DNA from: RUG14199 sp964629225
Lineage (GTDB): Bacteria; Bacillota; Clostridia; Oscillospirales; CAG-272
Reading direction: 5' to 3'
NCBI GenBank assembly: GCA_964629225.1
Contig: CAZVQC010000003.1
Coordinates: forward strand, 56,090-120,089
DNA: 64,000 bases
Of this stretch, positions 39,689-48,168 are shown one piece after another. Every line of letters starts with the position of its first letter. Within the stretch, counting starts at the first letter, position 1. A program made the position numbers and the translations under genes. Below the pieces are notes generated by a model. The model was not told where the DNA came from, searched no databases, and saw only the letters and a list, made by a program, of their open reading frames with translations.

Positions 39689-42412
39689 TCACTCGACATC
39701 CTCTGACGGAATGCCGCCCGCTTTTATCTCCATTAATTGATCCTTGGTCAGCTTGACCTGACGGGGCTTCTGTCCGTCCGGTGCGCTGACAAATCCCAGC
39801 TCCTCCATCCGGTCGATGAGCTTTGCCGCCCGTCCGAAGCCGAGGGAGCATTTTCTCTGAATGAGGGAGGTGGATATCTTTCCGCTCTCCACCGCCAGCT
39901 CCACCGCTTCCCAGAATTTCGGGTCCTCATCGGAGGCAAGCTCTGCCGCCTCCTCCATTGCGGAGCTCTTTTTGGAGAGGCATTTTGCCGCCTCCGACTC
40001 GATCTGCGCCATAACATCGTCACTGTAGCCGATCTCGCCGCTGTTCTTCTCCTTGATGAACTCCACGACGCTCTCCACCTCTCCGTCGCTGATGAAAGCA
40101 CCCTGGACTCTCATGGGCTTGGTCTGTCCCACGGGGCTGAAGAGCATGTCACCCTGCCCGATGAGCTTTTCCGCACCGCTGGTGTCGAGTATTATCTTAG
40201 AGTCCACCTGAGATGCCACGGTAAAGGCGATGCGGGATGGTATGTTGCCCTTGATGGTACCGGTGATAACGTCCACGGAGGGGCGCTGAGTACCGATTAT
40301 AAGATGCATTCCCGCTGCCCTCGCCTTCTGCGCAAGGCGGCAAATGGAATCCTCCACATTGTCGGGAGCGGTCATCATAAGATCCGCAAGCTCGTCTATG
40401 ATGATGACTATTTGAGGAAGTTTTTCCTTGGTGGGGTCGTCCTTGACCGCCTCGTTGTAGCCGAAGTTGTTTCGAACTCCTTCCCCGTCGATGAGGCTGA
40501 ATCTCCGCTCCATCTCATTGACGGCCCAGGACAGGGCACCCGCCGCCTTCTTCGGGTCACTGACCACAGGCACGAGAAGGTGGGGCAAACTGCCGTACAT
40601 ACTGAACTCTACCTTCTTCGGGTCGATGAGGATGAGCTTCACCTCATCCGGCGACGCCTTGTAGAGCAGGCTGACTATTATAGAGTTGATACAGACGGAT
40701 TTTCCCATGCCGGTAGCGCCGGCGATGAGAAGATGGGGCATCTTCGCAATGTCGAAAAATACGTCACTTCCCGCCACGTCCTTACCCAGCACCACATTGG
40801 TGCGGCTCTTGGCATCCCTGAAGGCGGGAGTGTCGATGAGGGTCCTGAGCCTGACTATCTCCCTCTCGTCGTTGGGCACTTCGATACCCACGGCGGACTT
40901 GCCGGGGATCGGTGCTTCTATTCGGATGCCTTGGGTGGCAAGGCTGAGGGAGATATCGTCCACCAGATTGACTATGGAGCGGACACGGGTGCCCGGCATG
41001 GGCCTCAGCTCGTACCTCGTTATGGTGGGTCCCTTGGCGGGAAGTCCGGCACTTTCCGTGTGGACGTTGAACCGCTCAAGAGTCTGTATCAGCGTTGACT
41101 CCTTGCGGGACAGCTCTTTGGTGCTGTCCACGGTCTTTGTTTTTTTATCCTTCGTAAGCAGGTCGATCTTCGGAAAAATGTAGGCGTGAGGCTCCGGCTT
41201 TGAAGGCGCCGGATCCGCTTTTCTGACATCCGTCCCTTCTCCCTCCGGAATATCGACAACATTTCCCCTGTCAAGCGTGGGAGACAGATCCCGACTCTTC
41301 ACAGAAAAGCCCTCGGACGTGCCGAGATAGGTCTCGGATAGGCGGCGAAGCACCTCCTCGTCCGCCGGATCGTCAAACAGGAGCTCGTCCTCCTCTGCAT
41401 CCGCCCTGTCACCATCGGCTCTCTCCGCCACCGGCTCAAGGGTCTCCTCCTTTTCGTCGGGAAATTCGGGGATGCTGTCTGCGGGAGGTATCTCAAGCTG
41501 GACCTCCTTTTCGGGAACGTCCTCGGTAAGGGAGGGGTCGAACCGCTTGTCAAGTCCGTCCGTCTCCTCCTCGCTTTCGTCTTCAATTCCCAGATACTCG
41601 TCGGATACCGCCTTTCTGCGGTCCTTTGCCTTTCTCTCCGCACGGTAGCGCTTCGGAGCGTTTTCGCTTTCGATGGGCTCCTCCGGCAGTTTTCCGGGCT
41701 TCGAGTACTCACGGGCCTCCTCACGGAGTGCCGCTTCTCTCTCCTCCTCGAACTCCCTTTCAAGCCGTCTCTCCCTCGCCTCGGCGGAAAGGTCTTTTAT
41801 GAATGCAAAAAGCTCCATTGGGGTCTTCCCCGCAAGGACGAAGCAAAGTGCCAAAAGCACCAGTATCACGATAATGATCGCTCCCACACGGCTGAAGCAG
41901 ACCGCAAACGCCGCTCCGAGGACTCCACCCACTGCACCGCCGCCGGTGCGGACGGTACCCTCGGTGAAATGAAAGACCAAGGAAAACTTCTTCAACACCT
42001 CATCGGATGCTCCTAAGAGATGGAACAGGGAGTTTGAAAGCAGGAACGTGACCCAAACGGTGACTCTGCGAGCAACTCCGTGACGGATCTTTGCGCCGAG
42101 GAGCGCCATGGTTCCCGATGCGATGAGGGCTGCGGGAAGCAGGTACGCGGCATTTGAAAACAGTCCGAACACCGCCTTGTCCCGAATGAAGTTCCCCACC
42201 ACTCCGAAATCCGGAATGAGGAACGCTATTACGAGGAACACCGCCGCGGCAAAGAGGATGAAGGGGTAAAATCGGGATGATCCGTTCTTTTTCGGAGAAG
42301 CTGCCCCACTTCCCTTTTTTCTTCCGGTGTTTCCGTTTTTTCGCCTGTTATCGGCAGTTTTTTTAGCCGTTGACTTGGGCGTTGCCCTGTAAGTCTTCTT
42401 TTTTTGTGCCAT
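39689..42412 (-). CDS. DNA translocase FtsK/SpoIIIE
   Basis: A 907-residue hexameric DNA pump. N-terminal basic tail, four membrane segments (about 48-70, 85-107, 117-135, 175-195), a long charged linker (about 205-410), the motor domain with Walker A GATGMGKSVCINSI (565-578) and Walker B IVIIIDELADLMM, and the C-terminal gamma winged helix (LIQRKCSLGFGRAAKLIDRM) that reads orienting sequences. It clears chromosome DNA from closing septa and, as SpoIIIE, moves the chromosome into the forespore. One copy is visible, so it could serve both roles. AAGGAGC precedes the start at 42412. It heads the operon that runs to mltG; the thymidylate-kinase gene starts near its stop. Confidence 0.95.
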   Translation of the reverse strand: MAQKKKTYRATPKSTAKKTADNRRKNGNTGRKKGSGAASPKKNGSSRFYPFILFAAAVFLVIAFLIPDFGVVGNFIRDKAVFGLFSNAAYLLPAALIASGTMALLGAKIRHGVARRVTVWVTFLLSNSLFHLLGASDEVLKKFSLVFHFTEGTVRTGGGAVGGVLGAAFAVCFSRVGAIIIVILVLLALCFVLAGKTPMELFAFIKDLSAEARERRLEREFEEEREAALREEAREYSKPGKLPEEPIESENAPKRYRAERKAKDRRKAVSDEYLGIEDESEEETDGLDKRFDPSLTEDVPEKEVQLEIPPADSIPEFPDEKEETLEPVAERADGDRADAEEDELLFDDPADEEVLRRLSETYLGTSEGFSVKSRDLSPTLDRGNVVDIPEGEGTDVRKADPAPSKPEPHAYIFPKIDLLTKDKKTKTVDSTKELSRKESTLIQTLERFNVHTESAGLPAKGPTITRYELRPMPGTRVRSIVNLVDDISLSLATQGIRIEAPIPGKSAVGIEVPNDEREIVRLRTLIDTPAFRDAKSRTNVVLGKDVAGSDVFFDIAKMPHLLIAGATGMGKSVCINSIIVSLLYKASPDEVKLILIDPKKVEFSMYGSLPHLLVPVVSDPKKAAGALSWAVNEMERRFSLIDGEGVRNNFGYNEAVKDDPTKEKLPQIVIIIDELADLMMTAPDNVEDSICRLAQKARAAGMHLIIGTQRPSVDVITGTIKGNIPSRIAFTVASQVDSKIILDTSGAEKLIGQGDMLFSPVGQTKPMRVQGAFISDGEVESVVEFIKEKNSGEIGYSDDVMAQIESEAAKCLSKKSSAMEEAAELASDEDPKFWEAVELAVESGKISTSLIQRKCSLGFGRAAKLIDRMEELGFVSAPDGQKPRQVKLTKDQLMEIKAGGIPSEDVE

Positions 42413-42539
42413 TTGTGCTCCTTGAAACGCAGTGAAAACGACACTGCGATGTGAAATGTCATGAAATGTTATGGTAAAACGCAATGATGCGGTATCTCAA
42501 GTGGGTAACGGTACGCTATCTTACACTACCGTTTCTCAC

Positions 42540-42568
42540 ATTGTACCACATTTCCCGTTAATTTACAA
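42540..42568 (-). promoter_or_regulatory. sigma-A promoter of the ftsK operon
   Basis: Minus strand: TTGTAA (42563-42568), 17-bp spacer, TACAAT (42540-42545), about 130 bases before ftsK. Confidence 0.7.
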
Positions 42569-42612
42569 GACCGTATTATAATATTTTGCTGTCGACGCCG
42601 GATACTAAGAGC

Positions 42613-43008
42613 ATGAAAAGCATCAATATCGAAAAAAGCACCCCGAAGACCCTCCTCTATCTTCTTGCGGGAGCGGCAGCTGGGGTAGTCAACGGAGCCC
42701 TCGGAGCGGGAGGCGGGATAGTCCTCGTTTTCGCTCTGGCGGCAATTTCAAAGGACAAAAGCCAAAATGCGGTGAAGGAGCGGTTCATCACCACCCTTTG
42801 CGTGACCTCGGCGGTGTCGGCGGTATCTCTGTTTCTCTACCGGGCCGGCATCCATCCGGATATGTCCCTGCTTCCCCGTCTCGCCGTTCCGGGAGCCTTA
42901 GGAGGCCTTCTCGGAGGGTGGCTGATGAGAAGGATAGACGGAGAAAATCTGAAGCTACTGTTCGGGATACTGACGGCGGTGTCCGGCATCAACATGATAA
43001 TGAGGTGA
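42613..43008 (+). CDS. TauE/SafE (TSUP) transporter, N-terminal half protein
   Basis: A 131-residue protein with four hydrophobic segments and the TSUP half-motif VVNGALGAGGGIVLVFAL. Full TSUP transporters of organic or inorganic sulfur anions are about 250 residues with two such halves; here each half is a separate gene. The stop overlaps the GTG start of the second half (GTGA at 43005-43008). The ribosome binding site is weak. A TATAAT at 42577-42582 lies 30 bases upstream but a matching -35 is not obvious. It is divergent from ftsK. Confidence 0.85.
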   Translation: MKSINIEKSTPKTLLYLLAGAAAGVVNGALGAGGGIVLVFALAAISKDKSQNAVKERFITTLCVTSAVSAVSLFLYRAGIHPDMSLLPRLAVPGALGGLLGGWLMRRIDGENLKLLFGILTAVSGINMIMR

Positions 43009-43412
43009 TAAAAACGGCATTTTTTGACACTGCGGCGTCGCTTTTGATGGGGATACTCTCCGGAATGGGCATCGGAGGCGGCGGGCTTCTCGTGATCTAC
43101 CTGACTCTGCCGGGACGGGTCCCCCAAAAGGATGCCCAGGCGGTGAATCTGGGATTTTTCATCATCGCCGCCATCTCCTCCCTTGTGTTCCACCTGAGGG
43201 AGCACCGGGTGGACGTAAAAAAACTTCTCACGCTCACTTTCTCCGGCATCGCAGGCTCCCTCATGGGAACTTATTTTGCGAAGAACGCCGACGGGGAACT
43301 CCTCACAAAACTATTCGGCTGGATGCTGCTCCTCTCCGGCACCGTCACCCTCTTTAAGTGCCTCCGTGAAAGAAAAAGAGCCGGCAAAAAACGCCGAAAA
43401 AAGGGGAGATAG
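43005..43412 (+). CDS. TauE/SafE (TSUP) transporter, C-terminal half protein
   Basis: A 135-residue protein with four hydrophobic segments and the second half-motif MGILSGMGIGGGGLLVIYL, ending in a basic tail (KRAGKKRRKKGR). It starts with GTG at 43005, sharing four bases with the end of the N-terminal half gene, so translation by re-initiation is expected. The two products probably pair in the membrane to make one transporter. A single-base error joining the frames is the alternative; small paired TSUP genes are however known in Bacillota. Confidence 0.83.
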   Translation: MIKTAFFDTAASLLMGILSGMGIGGGGLLVIYLTLPGRVPQKDAQAVNLGFFIIAAISSLVFHLREHRVDVKKLLTLTFSGIAGSLMGTYFAKNADGELLTKLFGWMLLLSGTVTLFKCLRERKRAGKKRRKKGR

Positions 43413-43908
43413 TGAAACATCTCGGAAGACCGATCCTTTCCGACTTCGGATGGCTCAATATCGGTCGAAAGCCGTTTCCGACCGCTACCGCTTTCCCGTT
43501 CCGATACCGCCTCCGTTCCTCCCTGTTCCATCCAACCCGACTTCGCTACCGCCTTTTTCCTTCTGTCACCGACACGGCAACTGCCCTTTCCCCACGATAC
43601 CCGCCAAACACCGTCCGACATCCAAGTTACCGCCGTCGATGCATCGACGGCCTTTTCCCTTCTTTCCCCTCAATACCGACGCATTACCGACCCACGTCGG
43701 ACACTCGCATTGCCGCCTCGATACCGACCTTAATACCACTTCAACACTGCCCTTTCCGCCTTAATACCGCCTCATATTGCCCGTACGACAACGAAATTTT
43801 GCCGGCAAAGCCTTCCTTTCTCCCTCCGACACTCACGGCAAAAACCGTTTCCAAAGCGGAATATCCAAAATTAACAAAAATTTCACAGATAGAATTTGAG
43901 AAAACCAC
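43413..43908. repeat. ~500-bp spacer with TACCG-rich low-complexity DNA, no supported gene
   Basis: Between the transporter genes and the rpsO promoter. TACC(G/C) motifs recur at about 43486, 43505, 43547, 43598, 43628, 43674, 43685, 43722, 43734 and 43764, with irregular spacing (11-46 bp). The vocabulary (ATACCGAC, TACCGCC, CTTTCC) resembles the 54-bp array before spo0A. Open frames cross it on both strands without ribosome binding sites or recognisable products. Confidence 0.45.
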
Positions 43909-43937
43909 TTTACAAAGGGGACAGCCTGTGATATAAT
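43909..43937 (+). promoter_or_regulatory. sigma-A promoter of rpsO
   Basis: TTTACA (43909-43914), 17-bp spacer, TATAAT (43932-43937); the -10 is also preceded by TGTGA. Confidence 0.85.
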
Positions 43938-43943
43938 CTACCA

Positions 43944-44043
43944 AGGCATCGGAAGCTCGGTCTTCGGATACAAGGCTAAAAAATAGCGTTTCACCCGCCG
44001 ATCGCTGTGCCTCCGAGTCAAATATTTTTTTGAGGTGAAAACA
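43944..44043 (+). ncRNA. structured rpsO leader, possible S15 autoregulatory element
   Basis: The roughly 100-base leader can fold: AGGC (43973-43976) with GCCT (44009-44012) enclosing AGCG (43985-43988) with CGCT (44003-44006), and a preceding CGGAAG/CTTCGG-type hairpin (43950-43968). S15 represses its own translation in many bacteria through such leaders. No family match was computed, so this is a suggestion. Confidence 0.35.
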
Positions 44044-44310
44044 ATGATCACAAAGGAAAAGAAACAGGAACTCATCGAAAAGTACGCTATCCACGAGGGC
44101 GATACCGGCTCTCCCGAGGTGCAGATCGCGATCCTCACACACAGGATCGTAACTCTCAACGAGCACCTGAAGGCCAACAAACAGGACCACCACAGCCGTC
44201 GCGGCCTTCTCAAGATGGTCGGACACAGACGCAACCTCCTCGCTTACCTTCAGAAGAAGGACATCGAGAGATACCGTGCTATAGTCGAGAAACTCGGTCT
44301 CAGAAAGTGA
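44044..44310 (+). CDS. rpsO: 30S ribosomal protein S15
   Basis: An 88-residue protein matching S15 along its full length: HEGDTGSPEVQIAILTHRI (contact with 16S rRNA helix 22), LNEHLKANKQDHHSRRGLL and VGHRRNLLAYLQKKD. It binds the central domain of 16S rRNA early in 30S assembly. The ATG at 44044 follows GAGGTGAAAAC. The rpsO-pnp order is conserved in many bacteria. Confidence 0.98.
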   Translation: MITKEKKQELIEKYAIHEGDTGSPEVQIAILTHRIVTLNEHLKANKQDHHSRRGLLKMVGHRRNLLAYLQKKDIERYRAIVEKLGLRK

Positions 44311-44578
44311 TCTTCCGGCTTGTGTCGGCGCAACGGTGCCGCCCAAGCGAAGAAAAGCGGAATTCGGGTCGGGGCAGAAAGACCCTTCTGCTCCGGCTTT
44401 AATTTTGCCGACGGGACCGCCCGCGGCATATCCGCACTCCCGCCGCAGTCTGCGGCAAAAAACGGCATCAATGACAACGCAGTTTTAGCAGTTAAAAATT
44501 CCGCCGGTATCCGGCTGTGTTTTTAAGTGCTAAAGCGCCTGTCATTTGCAATACATTTCATTTTTTAGGAGAAGAACA

Positions 44579-46672
44579 ATGTTCGAAAGCTACAAGACGT
44601 TCTCATACGAACTGGCAGGCAGACCCCTGGTAGTCGAGACAGGCAAAGTTGCGGGACTGGCTAACGGCTCCTGCATCATCCGCTACGGCGACACGGCGAT
44701 CCTCGCCTGCGCCACCGCATCCGCAAGACCCCGTGACGGTATCGACTTCCTCCCCCTTTCGGTGGACTTTGAGGAGAGACTCTACTCCGTGGGCAGGATC
44801 CCCGGCGGCTATCTTAAGAGAGAAGGACGCCCCTCCGAAAAGGCCATCCTCACCTCCCGTGTCATCGACCGACCCATCCGTCCACTTTTCCCGAAGGATC
44901 TGAGAAACGACGTCAACATCTCGCTGACCGTCCTTTCCGTTGACCACGACTGCTCCCCCGAGATCGCGGCTATGATCGGTGCGTCCATCGCTCTTTCCAT
45001 ATCCGACATTCCCTGGAACGGTCCTATCGGCGGCGTTTTCGTCGGAATGACCGAGGACGGCAAGTTCATCATCAACCCCACAGCAAAACAGCGTGAGTCC
45101 AGCATCCTTGAGCTGACGGTGGCAGCCTCCGAAAAGAAGGTAGTCATGATCGAGGCAGGTGCCAAAGAGGTCTCCGACGAAGATATGTACAATGCCATCA
45201 TGCTGGCACACGGCGTTATCAAGCCCCTTATCGGCTTCATCAACGGCATCGTGGCAGAGGTGGGCAAGCCCAAATTCGACTACCCCTCTTGCGAGGTAGA
45301 TCACGATCTCTACGACCGTGTGTTCGAGGCTACCGTTGAGGACATCAAGGTGGCTCTTGACACCGATGACAAGAATGTCAGAGACGAGCGTATGGCTCCC
45401 ATCATCGAGCGCGTCTACAACGAGTTCGACGGCGGTGACCCGGATATGCACGTGGTGCTTGACGAGGTCCTCTACAAGATCCAGAAGTTCGTAGTTCGCC
45501 GTTGGCTTCTCGATGAGGGAAAGCGTGTTGACGGCAGAAAGCTCGACCAGATAAGACCCCTTGCAGCCGAGGTGGGACTTTTCAAGAGAGTCCACGGCAG
45601 CGGTCTGTTCACCAGAGGTCAGACACAGGTCATGACCATCGCTACCCTCGGTCCCATCAGTGATGCGCAGATGCTTGACGGCATCAGCGAGGAGGACAGC
45701 AAGCGCTACATGCACCACTATAACATGCCCGGCTACTCCGTGGGAGAGGCAAAGAGCTCCCGCAGCCCCGGACGCCGTGAGATCGGTCACGGAGCACTGG
45801 CTGAGCGTTCCCTTGTTCCCGTGCTTCCCTCCGTTGAAGAGTTCCCCTACGCTATGAGACTCGTGTCCGAGGTAGTCAGCTCCAACGGTTCCACCTCCCA
45901 GGCATCTGTCTGCGGCTCCACCCTCGCCCTCATGGACGCAGGTGTTCCGATAAAAGCCCCCGTTGCAGGTATCTCCTGCGGACTTATCACCGAAGGCGAG
46001 AGATGGATGACCATGATCGACATCCAAGGTCTTGAGGACTTCTACGGCGATATGGACTTCAAGGTAGCGGGAACCCACAAGGGCATCACCTCCATCCAGA
46101 TGGACCTTAAGATTGACGGACTTACTCCCGAGATCATCAAAGAAGCACTCGCCGTCACCCACAAGGGACGCGACTATATTATCGATGAGATCATCCTCAA
46201 GGCGATCGACAAGCCCCGTGACGAGGTGTCCGAGTACGCTCCCAAGATGCTGGCTATGAAGATCCCCGTGGAGAAGATCCGCGAGGTCATCGGAACCGGC
46301 GGCAAGGTCATTCAGAAGATCTGCGCAGACACCGGTGCAAAGCTGGATATCGAAGACGACGGAAGCCTCTTCATCTCCGCTGTGGACAAGCACGCTATCG
46401 AGGCGGCAAAGAAGATCGTGGACGGCATCATCTTCGAGCCCGAAGTGGGTGCGATCTACGAGGGTGTCGTAACAAGGATCATCCCCATCGGCGCATTCGT
46501 TGAATTCGCTCCCGGCAAGGAAGGACTCGTCCACATTTCGAAGCTTGACTTCAAGCGCACGGAAAAAGTGGAGGATATCTGCGATGTGGGCGACACCATG
46601 AAAGTAAAATATCTCGGAACGGACGAAAAGGGCAGACTCAACCTCTCCCGCAAGGACGCTCTCGACAGATAA
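44579..46672 (+). CDS. pnp: polyribonucleotide nucleotidyltransferase (PNPase)
   Basis: A 697-residue trimeric 3'-to-5' phosphorolytic RNase. Two RNase PH domains (about 1-230 and 315-545, the second with FTRGQTQVMTIATLG and SRSPGRREIGHGALAERSL), a helical linker, a KH domain with EVIGTGGKVIQKI and a C-terminal S1 domain (YEGVVTRIIPIGAFVEFAPG). It degrades mRNA and, with ADP-forming reversals, adds tails. AGGAGAAG precedes the ATG at 44579. The 268-bp gap after rpsO holds no supported gene. A clear terminator follows. Confidence 0.98.
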   Translation: MFESYKTFSYELAGRPLVVETGKVAGLANGSCIIRYGDTAILACATASARPRDGIDFLPLSVDFEERLYSVGRIPGGYLKREGRPSEKAILTSRVIDRPIRPLFPKDLRNDVNISLTVLSVDHDCSPEIAAMIGASIALSISDIPWNGPIGGVFVGMTEDGKFIINPTAKQRESSILELTVAASEKKVVMIEAGAKEVSDEDMYNAIMLAHGVIKPLIGFINGIVAEVGKPKFDYPSCEVDHDLYDRVFEATVEDIKVALDTDDKNVRDERMAPIIERVYNEFDGGDPDMHVVLDEVLYKIQKFVVRRWLLDEGKRVDGRKLDQIRPLAAEVGLFKRVHGSGLFTRGQTQVMTIATLGPISDAQMLDGISEEDSKRYMHHYNMPGYSVGEAKSSRSPGRREIGHGALAERSLVPVLPSVEEFPYAMRLVSEVVSSNGSTSQASVCGSTLALMDAGVPIKAPVAGISCGLITEGERWMTMIDIQGLEDFYGDMDFKVAGTHKGITSIQMDLKIDGLTPEIIKEALAVTHKGRDYIIDEIILKAIDKPRDEVSEYAPKMLAMKIPVEKIREVIGTGGKVIQKICADTGAKLDIEDDGSLFISAVDKHAIEAAKKIVDGIIFEPEVGAIYEGVVTRIIPIGAFVEFAPGKEGLVHISKLDFKRTEKVEDICDVGDTMKVKYLGTDEKGRLNLSRKDALDR

Positions 46673-46683
46673 AAAAGTGACAG

Positions 46684-46712
46684 AGGGGGATGCTTCGGCA
46701 TCCCCCTGTTTT
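46684..46712 (+). terminator. intrinsic terminator of pnp
   Basis: GGGGGATGC, loop TTCG, GCATCCCCC, then TGTTTTC. It lies 12 bases after the stop and just before the next ribosome binding site, so some readthrough to the next gene is possible. Confidence 0.85.
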
Positions 46713-46728
46713 CGAAAAAGGAAGAACC

Positions 46729-48000
46729 ATGGAAGAAAAGAACAACGGAAGCGGAAACGAAGCGCCGAAGCTTCGCAGCATGGGCTTCATCGACGACTAC
46801 TCAAGCGACGAGGTGAAAAACACCGCCACCATCAGAAGAAAGGGCGGAGTCACTGTCTACTCGAACCCGCTTGAGGACGAAACAAAGCCCAAAAGAAAGA
46901 TAACCAAGAACAGCCGAAAAAGATATCGGGGAAAGAACCGTGCCTACGTCATCACCGCCGCACTGCTCATTTCCGTTCTTGCGGCAGGCATCTTTTTCAT
47001 TGTGAAAAACTCGGTATCGGAAGAACCCTCCCTCGGAAGCTATCCCACGTCGGCGGATGCACCCGCAAGCTCCCCGGAAGCCCACGGCGAAGGTCCGAAA
47101 AACAGCGAGGACAACGAAAAGGAAGACATCTCCCACACCGCCGACTACATAACGCTTCCTTCGGAAAAGATATTTGAAGGGGATCTGATACTCGTCAATT
47201 TCCGATACAAATACCTATTCCCCGCAGAGGACGGCTTAGTCTCCATGTACGGTGGGGACACTCCCTACTCCGTCAGCCGAAAGGACACGGTGCTGAGGCA
47301 AGGCGCACTTGATGCCTTTCTCTCACTGACAAACGACTTCAAGGAAGCATCCGGTTGCGACGATATCCTTGTGGTCAGCACCTACCGCACCGTTGAGAAG
47401 CAGACGGAGATCTATGATGACCGTGTGGAGCGCTACGGAGCGGACTATGCGGCAAGATACGTGGCGCTTCCCGGCTACAGCGAACACCACACCGGACTTG
47501 CATTGGATCTGTCCATCCTCGCCGCCGACGGGAAGACCTACGACATCGAGACCTACCCGGAGTGCGACTGGTTCAACAAAAACTACCCGGAGTACGGCTA
47601 CATTCTCAGGTACCCGGTGAGCAAGGCATCGATAACCAAGATCGACTACGAGGGCTGGCACTACCGCTATGTGGGGATTCCCCACTCCCTCATCATGAAG
47701 GATCTGGACCTGTGTCTTGAGGAATACGTGGACTATTTGAAAGGCTTCACTCCGGATGCGCCGCTTATCTACTCAAAGAATTCGAAAAGCATTCTGACAA
47801 AAGACGAGGCGGGGGATTTGACTGCCGCCGATCTGTCAATAATATACTACGTGGAAAAGAGCGGGGACACCGTGGACATCCCCCTTCCATACGGTACAAA
47901 CTGCACCGTCTCCGGCAACAACGTGGACGGCTTCATCATCACAAGTGACAGAAACGCCCCGGATATCTCCGCCGACAAAGAGGTAAAAAAGGGGCAGTGA
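46729..48000 (+). CDS. membrane-anchored D-Ala-D-Ala carboxypeptidase, VanY type (M15B)
   Basis: A 423-residue protein: hydrophilic, Lys-rich cytosolic N-terminus (1-70), one membrane segment (about 71-93), an acidic Ser/Pro/Glu linker (95-135) and an M15B peptidase domain (about 140-335). Zinc-site residues: SEHHTGLALDLS (His254, Asp260 by the H-x6-D pattern) and EGWHYRYVG (His311); the conserved VVSTYRTVEKQ is also present. A C-terminal about 90-residue extension has no clear match. By family, it trims the terminal D-Ala from muropeptides. There is no van gene context, so a housekeeping wall role is more likely than glycopeptide resistance. GGAAGAACC precedes the ATG at 46729. Confidence 0.9.
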   Translation: MEEKNNGSGNEAPKLRSMGFIDDYSSDEVKNTATIRRKGGVTVYSNPLEDETKPKRKITKNSRKRYRGKNRAYVITAALLISVLAAGIFFIVKNSVSEEPSLGSYPTSADAPASSPEAHGEGPKNSEDNEKEDISHTADYITLPSEKIFEGDLILVNFRYKYLFPAEDGLVSMYGGDTPYSVSRKDTVLRQGALDAFLSLTNDFKEASGCDDILVVSTYRTVEKQTEIYDDRVERYGADYAARYVALPGYSEHHTGLALDLSILAADGKTYDIETYPECDWFNKNYPEYGYILRYPVSKASITKIDYEGWHYRYVGIPHSLIMKDLDLCLEEYVDYLKGFTPDAPLIYSKNSKSILTKDEAGDLTAADLSIIYYVEKSGDTVDIPLPYGTNCTVSGNNVDGFIITSDRNAPDISADKEVKKGQ

Positions 48001-48168
48001 CGAAGCGGCAAGAACGGGGACGGCAGGGCGGCGAAAACAGAACAAGTTACTTTTTCAATCTGTTTTCCTCACGCCTTCAAAAAACCGTCACATTGAGCCG
48101 TTATACTGCATTCGGCAAGATGAGAAATGGGTCTTGCAATGACTTGAGCAATTGAAAGGAGTCACAAA

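Noticed and set aside
39737..41098. A 453-codon open frame antisense to ftsK/spoIIIE
   Set aside because: Shadow frame opposite the conserved motor domain.
44311..44578. Small open frame at 44320-44526 between rpsO and pnp
   Set aside because: No ribosome binding site and no recognisable product; rpsO-pnp spacing of this size is usual.
44603..46534. A 643-codon open frame antisense to pnp
   Set aside because: It lies entirely opposite a certain gene, has no ribosome binding site and gives an implausible composition; it stays open because of the codon use of pnp.
46729..48000. Vancomycin-resistance VanY
   Set aside because: The family fits, but no vanH/A/X or vanRS genes are adjacent; a housekeeping wall carboxypeptidase is more likely.
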